A stretch of DNA of 8,087 nt from an uncultured Clostridia bacterium. GTDB lineage: Bacteria > Bacillota > Clostridia > TANB77 > CAG-508. The notes beneath the pieces were generated by a model. That model did not search any database. It was given only the letters and a program-made list of their open reading frames with translations, and was not told the origin of the DNA. Shown piece by piece: positions 1-6,836 of the stretch; position 1 is the stretch's first letter, and the number at the start of each line of letters is the position of its first letter. Made by a program: the position numbers and the translations under genes. The stretch spans positions 1-8,087 of the forward strand of contig CASTFX010000049.1 in assembly GCA_949448405.1 (NCBI GenBank), given 5' to 3'.

Positions 1-1
1 A

Positions 2-211
2 TTAGTTATATAACCTAAGTTTGTAGAAGCTACTAGGGCGCACCGCATAGCTAGGGTTGTTCCAGTCGTTGTTAGAATTATACAAATTGTTGGCGTCCAC
101 GGTACCGCTGCTTACATAGAACATCCTGAAATTAGCATTGGTACTGTTATAATTGACGCAGCGCGAAGCTTCTCCTAAACAACCATACCATAAAGTAATT
201 ATACTTGAATT
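2..211 (-). pseudogene. Surface-domain C-terminal remnant or DGR-like repeat cassette
   Basis: On the minus strand the frame is open from 211 down to a TAA at 2-4, just after an in-frame TAG (bases 212-214), and has no plausible start codon. It encodes an asparagine-, serine- and tyrosine-rich segment containing EASRCVNYNSTNANF, SSGTVDANNLYNSN and YAVRP. This resembles the C-terminal ends of large paralogous surface proteins of gut Firmicutes, which often finish in a VRPVVSL-like string. Skipping one base at 34 changes the end from RPSSFYK to RPVASTNLGYITN, which fits that pattern better and stays open to the window edge. The block is visibly richer in GC than its surroundings and uses many AAC codons. 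It may be the broken 3' end of a gene continuing to the left, or a variable/template repeat of a diversity-generating retroelement. No reverse transcriptase is visible here. The family resemblance is from memory. Confidence 0.45.
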
Positions 212-321
212 CTAAAATTTTATCAATAATAAAAAGTCATATATAATAGAAAAATAAAAGTTAATATATTGGAAGTTATATACTATTAATTAAGGATATA
301 AAAATATTTTGATAAGACTCT

Positions 322-363
322 ACATTTTTTACGTAAAAAAATACAAAAAAATGTATTTTTTTG
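322..363. terminator. A/T-rich terminator-like hairpin, possibly bidirectional
   Basis: Bases 335-344 (AAAAAAATAC) pair with 353-362 (GTATTTTTTT) around an 8-base A-rich loop, giving 10 base pairs with T runs on the + strand side and, by symmetry, on the minus strand. An overlapping perfect 16-bp palindrome, TTTTTTACGTAAAAAA at 325-340, can pair instead, so the middle A-run has two alternative partners. There is no GC-rich stem base, so termination would be weak. It lies between the left-hand remnant and the tentative promoter of the glycosyltransferase operon and may insulate the two. Confidence 0.35.
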
Positions 364-390
364 TTTACTTTTAGTAAAAGTTAATATACA
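361..390 (+). promoter_or_regulatory. Tentative promoter with dyad operator
   Basis: A weak -35-like TTGTTT (361-366) and a -10-like TATACA (385-390) are 18 bases apart, about 45 bases before the glycosyltransferase start. The spacer is almost filled by a perfect dyad, ACTTTTA-G-TAAAAGT (367-381), which is where a repressor would block RNA polymerase. In DNA this rich in A/T, both boxes could be chance. Confidence 0.3.
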
Positions 391-433
391 ATATAAGAAA
401 AAACTAAAGATTATTTAAGGAGGGCTTTTGCTC

Positions 434-1711
434 ATGAAAATTTTAATGCTTACATGGGAATATCCACCAAGGATAGTAGGCGGAATATCAAGGGTTGTGT
501 ACGATTTATCAGGGAGATTGATAAAGGATGGGCACGAAGTTACAGTTATAACATATAGAGAAGGAAATGCACCATATTTCGAAATAGATAAAGGTGTAAA
601 AGTATATAGAGTAGATAATTATATGATAAGTCCAAACAACTTTATCGACTGGGTAATGCAATTAAACTTTAATATGATAGCAAAAGCTGGAGAACTTATT
701 TCAAAAGAAGGAAAATTTGATATTATACATGCACATGATTGGCTAGTTGCATATTCTGCAAAAGCTTTAAAAGATGCATATGAAATACCAATGTGTGCAA
801 CAATGCATGCAACAGAAAGTGGAAGAAATAGTGGAATTCACGATATAACACAAAAATATATAAATGACACAGAATGGATGCTTACTTATGAAGCAACAGA
901 AGTTATAGTAAATAGTAACTATATGAAACGTGAAATGCAAAGATTATTTGGTTTACCATTTGAAAAAATCAGTGTTATACCAAATGGTATCAATATGAAT
1001 ATGTATAGTGGAATAGAAAAAGACTATGATTTCAGAAGAAAGTTCGCATCAGATAATGAGAAGATAATAATGTGTGCAGGAAGATTAGTATATGAAAAAG
1101 GCTTCCAAAATTTAATAGCAGCTGCACCAAAAATTTTATCTGGATATAATGATAGTAAATTCATAATTTCAGGAAAAGGTGGAATGTTAAACGAATTAAA
1201 AGCACAAGTAGATTATTTAGGCATTAGTAATAAAGTATATTTCACAGGACAACTAAGCTATAAAGAGTTATGCAAAATGTATAAGATAGCAGATGTCGCA
1301 GTATTTCCAAGTACATATGAACCATTTGGAATGGTTGCAATAGAAGCTATGTATGCAGGAGTTCCAACAGTAGTATCAGATATAGGAGGACTAAACGAGA
1401 TAGTTGAACATAGAGTAGATGGAATGAAGAGTTATGCAGGAAATGCAAATTCAATAGCAGACTCAGTTTTAGCATTACTTTATGACCATCAACTTGCTGA
1501 CAATGTTTCAAAAAATGCAAAAGCAAAAATAAAAAATTTATATAATTGGAATAAAATTGCTCAAGATACACATTTTATATATCAGAAGGCAATATGTCAG
1601 ACTATGGCAGAAAGACAAAAGAATCAAATTGCACAAGAAAATGCAAAGAAAGCGAGAAAGAGAGAGAAAGGTACATTAATTGCATTTAGAGGAAGACAAG
1701 CCTTAGCATAA
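434..1711 (+). CDS. GT4-family glycosyltransferase (glycogen/starch synthase-like)
   Basis: The protein has 425 residues, a normal length for a GT-B fold retaining glycosyltransferase of family GT4. The N-terminal domain begins MKILMLTWEYPPR with the donor/acceptor loop IVGGISR (residues 14-20) and has HAHDW at 99-103. The C-terminal nucleotide-sugar domain has CAGRLVYEKGF (214-224), SGKGG (246-250) and the diagnostic EPFGMVAIE (E296 and E304, the EX7E pair). The tail from about 390 is lysine/arginine/glutamine-rich and probably outside the fold. It should move a sugar from a nucleotide donor in the cytoplasm; acceptor and product cannot be read from the sequence. I chose ATG 434 over TTG 428 because AAGGAGG (417-423) lies 10 bases before it (only 4 before the TTG) and the family usually starts MKILM. 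The ylbF-like gene starts 12 bases after the stop, with its ribosome binding site overlapping that stop. There is no in-frame CGG codon. Confidence 0.85.
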   Translation: MKILMLTWEYPPRIVGGISRVVYDLSGRLIKDGHEVTVITYREGNAPYFEIDKGVKVYRVDNYMISPNNFIDWVMQLNFNMIAKAGELISKEGKFDIIHAHDWLVAYSAKALKDAYEIPMCATMHATESGRNSGIHDITQKYINDTEWMLTYEATEVIVNSNYMKREMQRLFGLPFEKISVIPNGINMNMYSGIEKDYDFRRKFASDNEKIIMCAGRLVYEKGFQNLIAAAPKILSGYNDSKFIISGKGGMLNELKAQVDYLGISNKVYFTGQLSYKELCKMYKIADVAVFPSTYEPFGMVAIEAMYAGVPTVVSDIGGLNEIVEHRVDGMKSYAGNANSIADSVLALLYDHQLADNVSKNAKAKIKNLYNWNKIAQDTHFIYQKAICQTMAERQKNQIAQENAKKARKREKGTLIAFRGRQALA

Positions 1712-1723
1712 GGAGGAAGTTAA

Positions 1724-2113
1724 ATGAATGTATATGATACAGCAAATAAACTTGCAGGGGAAATAAAATTATCACAGGAATATTTAGACTACAAGAAAGC
1801 AAAAGAAGAAGTTGATAAAAATCCTATGTTTAAAGAAAAAGTTGCAAAGTTTGAAGAACTAAGATATGTAATTCAATTAGAAACAATAAAAGGAGAAGAC
1901 CAAGAAAAAGACAAAGTAGAAGAAACAAAAAGGTTATATGCAGAACTAGTGCAAGACCCAATGGTTAAAAGATATTTTGAAGCTGAATTTAAGTTTAGTA
2001 TTTTACTAGCAGATATAAATAAGATTATTGCAGAATCAGTAGAAGACGTATTACGGAAAAATGTAACAAATTATAAAGTAATAGAAAATATAAGAGAACT
2101 CTTACAATTTTAG
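1724..2113 (+). CDS. YlbF/YmcA-family (Com_YlbF) protein
   Basis: This is a small, charged, all-helical protein opening MNVYDTANKLAGEIK. An acidic/lysine-rich middle leads to the pattern VKRYFEAEFKFSILLADINK, typical of the YlbF/YmcA/YheA group. In Bacillus subtilis, YlbF and YmcA (with YaaT) form a complex that acts with RNase Y and affects competence, biofilm and sporulation; a YheA-like role is equally possible here. ATG 1724 sits 7 bases after AAGGAGG (1710-1716), which overlaps the stop of the preceding gene, so the two are probably co-translated. The zero-frame reading gives 129 residues ending at 2113. It contains one CGG at 2054-2056 (residue 111). A +1 shift there reads glycine, then KM, and stops at 2064-2066, giving 113 residues ending ESVEDVLGKM, which looks more like the family's usual end. 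The extra 16 residues of the zero-frame product have no family match that I recognise. Confidence 0.75.
   Translation: MNVYDTANKLAGEIKLSQEYLDYKKAKEEVDKNPMFKEKVAKFEELRYVIQLETIKGEDQEKDKVEETKRLYAELVQDPMVKRYFEAEFKFSILLADINKIIAESVEDVLRKNVTNYKVIENIRELLQF
2054..2057 (+). promoter_or_regulatory. CGGA +1 frameshift site in the ylbF-like gene
   Basis: The zero-frame codons are TTA CGG AAA. Skipping C2054 gives TTA GGA AAA ATG TAA. Here the shift does not rescue a longer protein. It shortens the product to a family-like length, so support is weaker than at the other three sites. Confidence 0.5.
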
Positions 2114-2144
2114 CGTAGCTAATAAGAAAATTAGGCTGCGCTAA
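2110..2144 (+). terminator. Stable intergenic hairpin, terminator-like without a clear U-tract
   Basis: Bases 2110-2118 (TTAGCGTAG) pair with 2136-2144 (CTGCGCTAA), with one G-T wobble. After a single bulged G at 2135, bases 2119-2123 (CTAAT) pair with 2130-2134 (ATTAG). The loop is AAGAAA. This makes about 14 base pairs, the strongest hairpin I found in the window. The bases after it are only loosely T-rich, so it may be a weak terminator, an attenuator between ylbF and recJ, or an mRNA 3'-end stabiliser. It would overlap the zero-frame ylbF stop but lies wholly outside the +1-frame reading. Confidence 0.5.
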
Positions 2145-2203
2145 TATAATTTGAATCTTCTATATTTTCTATTATTTTTAGCTTATAGTATAGGAGAAAA
2201 ATA

Positions 2204-3890
2204 ATGAATAAAAAATGGCAATATGTTGAAGGCGATAATGATAGAGCAAAGCAAATAGAAGAAAAATTTAAAATAAACCCAATGATAGCTCAAATTATAG
2301 CAAATAAAAAAATAGATGATGAGAAAATACAGATATTTTTAGAACCTACAAGAAATAACTTTTATGATCCATTTCTATTACCAGATATGGAAAAGGCAGT
2401 AGAAAGAATATTAAAAGCAATAGAAAGTAAAGAAAATGTACTAATTTATGGAGATTATGATGTAGACGGAATAACAAGCACAACAGTATTAAAAACATTT
2501 TTAGAAGAAAGAGGTCTAAAGGTAGGATATTATATACCAAACAGATTAAAAGAGGGATATGGATTAAATAAAGAAGCAATAAAGCATATAGTAGATGAAA
2601 AGGTAGCTCTGATGATAACAGTTGATTGCCGGAATTTCAGGAATAGAAGATACAGAATATGCAAATACATTAGGAATAGATACAATAATAACTGACCATC
2701 ATGAACCATTAGATACTCTTCCAAAAGCAATTGCTGTAATCGACCCTAAAATTGAAGGAAGTAAATATCCATTTAATCAGTTAGCAGGAGTTGGGGTTGT
2801 ATTTAAACTAATTCAAGCAATATCAATTAAATTAAATTTAGACGAGAAAGAATACTTAAAGTATTTAGATTTAGTATGTCTTGGAACAATATCAGATATA
2901 GTTCCTCTTGTAGACGAGAATAGAGTAATTGCAAAACTTGGGTTAAAACTTATTGAAGTGCAAAGAAACATAGGAATTAAGTCACTCATTTTATCGTCAG
3001 GATATAAAGAAATTAATTCAAATACTATATCTTTTGGAATAGCACCAAGAGTAAATGCTTGTGGAAGAATGGGTTTTGCAGAAGATGCACTAAAGTTGTT
3101 TATAACTAAAGATGTAAATGAAATACAAAATCTAACTAAAAAATTAAATGACTATAATAAAGAAAGACAAGATACAGAAAAAAAGATATTTAACGAAGCA
3201 TTAGAAGAAATAGAGAAAAACAATGAATTAGATAATGAAATAATCGTAATATCTAAAGAGGGATGGCACCATGGAGTTATAGGAATTGTCTCATCAAAAA
3301 TAACAGAAATGTATTTAAAACCAAGTGTATTACTATGTGAAGAAGACGGAATTTGTAAGGGGTCTGGAAGAAGCATAATAGGACTAGATTTACATGAAGC
3401 ACTATGCAAGGCAAGTAGCGGGCTAGAAAAATATGGCGGACATGCAATGGCAGTTGGACTAAGTTTAAAAAAAGAAAATCTTGAAGAATTTAAAAAAGAA
3501 ATAAATAAATATATTAAAAATTTAAACTTAGAAGAAATACAACAAGTAATAGATATTGATATGGTAGTTACTCTAAAAGATTTAAGTGTAGATAGAATAA
3601 AAGAACTAAAAAAACTAGAACCATTTGGAGAAGCAAATAAAATGCCAATATTTGCAATAAAGAACTTAAAAATAGAAGCTATAAGAGCACTGACAGAAGG
3701 AAAACACTTAAAGTTAGGACTTAGAGATGATAATTTAAGAATTGATGCAATAGGATTTAATTTAGGAGAACTTGCAAATGAATATAAATTAGGAGAAAAG
3801 GTTGACATTGTTGGTAATCTTGAGATAAACTCATATAATGGAATAGAAAATGTTCAAATGAATATTAAGGATATAAAAAAATCCTTATAA
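2204..3890 (+). CDS. recJ: Single-stranded-DNA-specific exonuclease RecJ (needs a +1 frameshift)
   Basis: RecJ is a 5'-3' single-strand exonuclease in recombinational and mismatch repair. Joining 2204-2629 to 2631-3887 gives 561 residues, the usual bacterial length. DHH-domain motifs are all present: YGDYDVDG (82-89, metal aspartates), TVDCGIS (139-145), ITDHHEP (162-168) and GTISDIVPL (227-235). Then come CGRM (286-289) and the DHHA1 part with GWHHGVIGIVSSKI (from 353), GSGRS (386-390) and YGGHAMAVGL (410-419). The C-terminal end matches the OB-type extension. ATG 2204 lies 7 bases after TAGGAG. The frame breaks once, at C2630, inside the VDCG motif. The zero-frame product would have 163 residues and lack DHH, so it could not be a nuclease. 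The right-hand part has no ribosome binding site of its own. The relA-type gene follows after 35 bases, without the apt gene often found between them in Clostridia. Confidence 0.9.
2630..2633 (+). promoter_or_regulatory. recJ: CGGA +1 frameshift site in recJ
   Basis: The zero-frame codons GAT TGC CGG AAT become GAT TGC (C) GGA ATT when C2630 is skipped, restoring the conserved VDCGIS motif. Zero-frame translation reaches a TGA at 2693-2695. The preceding codon is TGC (Cys). I see no Shine-Dalgarno-like sequence just upstream. Confidence 0.75.
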
Positions 3891-3925
3891 GAACCTTGCT
3901 GTTCCACAATAAAGGAGGCTAGTCT

Positions 3926-6119
3926 ATGGCTGGGGAGAATGAAATCACTATTCATGCTGTAATAAATACGTTAAAGAAAAAGAGAAAAAAAGTTAATATA
4001 AAATTGATTTTAAAGGCATATCAATATGCAAAAAGTCATCATGGAGATCAAAAAAGACTATCAGGAGAAGAATATATAATACATCCATTAAATGTAGCCA
4101 ACATTCTATCTCAAATAGAATTAGATGATGCAACCATATGTGCTGCTCTTTTACATGATGTTGTAGAAGACACAGATGTTACACAAGAAGATTTAGTAAG
4201 AGAATTTGGAGAAGAAATAGGCACTATTGTAGATGGTGTAACAAAACTTGGAAAATTACAATATACAACAAGAGAAGAACAACAAGTTGAAAACTATAGA
4301 AAAATGTTTCTAGCAATGGGAAAAGATATAAGAGTAATACTTATAAAACTTGCAGATAGACTTCATAATATGAGAACATTAAAATTTTTAAAAAGAGATA
4401 GGCAAATTGCAAATTCAAGAGAAACAATGGATTTATATGCTCCACTTGCAAATAGACTAGGTATGTATTCTTTAAAATGGGAACTTGAGGATTTAGCATT
4501 TAAGTATTTAGAGCCAGAAGAATATAGAGAAATTGTAGAAGGACTAGACGAAAAAAGAGAAGAAAGAATAGGATTCATAAATAAAATACAAGAGCAAATT
4601 AAAAATGAATTAAAAATACAAAGAATAGATGCACAAATAACAGGAAGAGCAAAACATATATATAGTATATATAGAAAAATGCAAAGAGATAATATAATAT
4701 TAGATCAAGTATATGACTTACTTGCACTAAGAATAATAGTAAATTCTGTAAAAGATTGTTATGCAGCTTTGGGAGTTGTACATGATTTATATAATCCTAT
4801 GCCAGGAAGATTTAAAGATTATATAGCAGTTCCAAAAGCGAATATGTATCAGTCTTTACATACAACCCTTATAGGTCCAAAACGGAACACCATTTGAAGT
4901 ACAATTACGTACATGGGATATGCACAGAATAGCTGAATTTGGAATTGCTGCTCACTGGGCGTATAAAGAAGCAAATAAAACCAAGAAAACAACAGTTAAA
5001 GTTGAAGAAGATAAGCTTTCTTGGCTTAGAGAAACTTTAGAGTGGCAAAAAGAAATGCAAGACCCACAAGAATTTTTAAATACTTTAAAAACAGAGCTTT
5101 TTGAAGATGAAGTGTATGTATTTACAAGAAATGGAGATATCAAAGCACTTCCTAAAGGTTCAACTACAATAGATTTTGCATATAGTGTACACACAGAAAT
5201 TGGGCACAAAATGACAGGTGCTAAAATAAATGGAAAAATGATGCCAATTATAACAAAGCTAAACAATGGAGATATTATAGAAATAATCACAACTGATGTT
5301 CCAAAAGGTCCAAGTAGAGATTGGCTAAAATTTGTACAAAGTTCTAGCGCTAAAAATAAAATATTGCAATGGTTCAAAAAAGAAGACAGAGAAGAAAATA
5401 TCGAAAGAGGAAAAGAAGCTCTACAACGTGAGATAAAGAGAATAGGAATGACAGAAAATGCATTATACAAGCAAGAATATATAAAAGAAGCATTAGATAG
5501 ATATAAATTTGCAAATATTGATGACATGTATGCTTCTGTTGGGTTTGGAGCATTATCAGCAGGAAAGATAATATCAAAACTTTTATATGAATATAGAAAA
5601 GAACATGAAGAAGAAAACCTTGAAGCAAAAATAGAAGAACTTGCAAATAAAAAGAAAACACCTGTTAAAAATTCAAAATCAGGAGTTATAGTAAAGGGAA
5701 TAGATAATTGTCTAGTTAAGTTTTCTAAGTGTTGTAATCCAGTACCAGGAGATGAGATAATAGGCTATATAACAAAAGGAAGAGGAGTATCAATACATAG
5801 AAAAGATTGTATAAATGTAAAAGAACTATTTGAGGAAGAAGAAAGAATAATTGATGTAGAATGGTGTGAAACAGAAAAAGCAGCATATAAAGTAGATATA
5901 GAACTTAAATCAAATGACAGAGACGGATTAGTTGCAGATATAGCAAAAGAAGTAAATAATTCAAAAGCAAAGATGCCATTAATCAATTCTAAAGTAAACA
6001 AAGATAGAACAGTAACAACAGAATTAACACTTGAAGTAGAAAATTTAGATGAACTAAATAAAGTATTAAAAGCATTAAGAAAGATAGATAGTGTTTATGA
6101 AGTTACAAGAAAGAAATAA
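3926..6119 (+). CDS. relA: Bifunctional (p)ppGpp synthetase/hydrolase, RelA/SpoT family (needs a +1 frameshift)
   Basis: This long RSH enzyme makes and degrades (p)ppGpp in the stringent response. Joining 3926-4882 to 4884-6116 gives 730 residues, the usual length. The hydrolase HD domain has IIHPL (51-55), LLHDVVEDT (75-83) and LADRLHNMR (142-150), so it should be active. The synthetase domain has GRAKHIYSIYRK (240-251), GRFKDYIAVPKANMYQSLHT (294-313) and EVQLRT (324-329), whose glutamate is catalytic. Next are the TGS domain (about 394-455), the cysteine/histidine zinc-finger-like region (C595, C602, C603, H624, C628) and a C-terminal ACT domain (about 655-725). ATG 3926 follows AAAGGAGG by 7 bases. 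The frame breaks once, at C4883, just before GTPFEVQLRT. The zero-frame product is 323 residues: a complete hydrolase plus an unfinished synthetase. The hydrolase gene follows after 21 bases, without the dtd gene common at this spot in Clostridia. Confidence 0.92.
4883..4886 (+). promoter_or_regulatory. relA: CGGA +1 frameshift site in relA
   Basis: Zero frame reads CCA AAA CGG AAC ACC ATT TGA, stopping at 4895-4897. Skipping C4883 gives CCA AAA GGA ACA CCA TTT GAA, that is GPKGTPFE, the conserved run into EVQLRT. Because A bases precede the C, an extra A in the A-run (giving AAC GGA, Asn-Gly) is formally possible. The extra-C reading matches the other sites. The preceding codon is AAA (Lys). 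Confidence 0.75.
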
Positions 6120-6140
6120 TTAAAGAAAGAAGAATAACAA

Positions 6141-6767
6141 ATGATATTGAAAACTGTAAAGATAGAAACTATGATAGGAAATTTAACAAATTGCTATATA
6201 TTAGTGGATGAAGAAGCAAAAGAGGCCATGGTCATAGATCCAGCAGGAGAATGTGATAAAATTTTAGAAATGTTAAATATATTGAATGTAAAACTTAAAT
6301 ACATTTATTTAACGCATTGCCATGCAGATCATTTAGGAGCATTAGAAGAACTTAGAGAGAAAACAAAAGCAAAATTTCTAATACATAGATTAGAAAATGA
6401 AAATTTAAGAAATACTGAAATAAATTTAACAACAAATTTAGGTGTTAAAAATATTGAGATAGATGCAGATGCGAGAGTAGACGAAGGAGATAGCTTGCAT
6501 GTTGGAGACATAGAATTAAAAGTAATACTTACACCTGGGCATACTAATGGAAGCACATCTTTATATTCGGAAAAGTATAAATTGCTATTTTCGGGAGATA
6601 CCTTATTTAAAGGAACTTATGGAAGATATGACTTACCAACAGGAAGTAAAAAAGATATAATGAATTCAATTAGAAATAAGCTTTTGATATTACCAGAAGA
6701 TACTCTTATATATCCAGGGCATGGAATGTCAGGATTAATATCAGAAGAAAGAGAGATATATAAATAA
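6141..6767 (+). CDS. Metallo-beta-lactamase-fold hydrolase (glyoxalase II-like, YqgX type)
   Basis: The 208-residue protein carries the full metal site of the glyoxalase II-like branch of the metallo-beta-lactamase fold: THCHADHLG (58-66, the HxHxDH motif), PGHTNGS (132-138, H134), SGDTLF (151-156, D153) and YPGHG (191-195, H194). It is probably a cytoplasmic thioester or related hydrolase using two metal ions; the true substrate cannot be read, and many Bacillota with such a gene do not rely on glutathione. Genes of this type often follow relA in Clostridia, which fits this position. The C-terminal end, GLISEEREIYK, is slightly shorter than usual. No strong ribosome binding site precedes ATG 6141, only AAAGAAAGAAG about 8-18 bases upstream, so translation may depend on ribosomes arriving from relA 21 bases upstream. 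There is no in-frame CGG and the frame is intact. Confidence 0.87.
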   Translation: MILKTVKIETMIGNLTNCYILVDEEAKEAMVIDPAGECDKILEMLNILNVKLKYIYLTHCHADHLGALEELREKTKAKFLIHRLENENLRNTEINLTTNLGVKNIEIDADARVDEGDSLHVGDIELKVILTPGHTNGSTSLYSEKYKLLFSGDTLFKGTYGRYDLPTGSKKDIMNSIRNKLLILPEDTLIYPGHGMSGLISEEREIYK

Positions 6768-6836
6768 AACAATAATCATAATTTTCGAACCTTTAGCATA
6801 TATATTATTTAGGTATATATGGACAAAGGAGAAGTT

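Noticed and set aside
212..433. Riboswitch or tRNA-like RNA in the upstream region
   Set aside because: There is no GC-bearing multi-stem structure, only A/T hairpins and dyads.
3152..3808. Long minus-strand open frames, for example 3152-3808 and 4952-5527
   Set aside because: They are antisense shadows of recJ and relA with serine/phenylalanine/leucine-rich, low-complexity translations and no recognisable motif or start signal.
6797..6821. Inverted repeat CATATATA/TATATATG before spoIIP
   Set aside because: Eight nearly pure A/T pairs with a 9-base loop would be unstable and are expected by chance in this composition.
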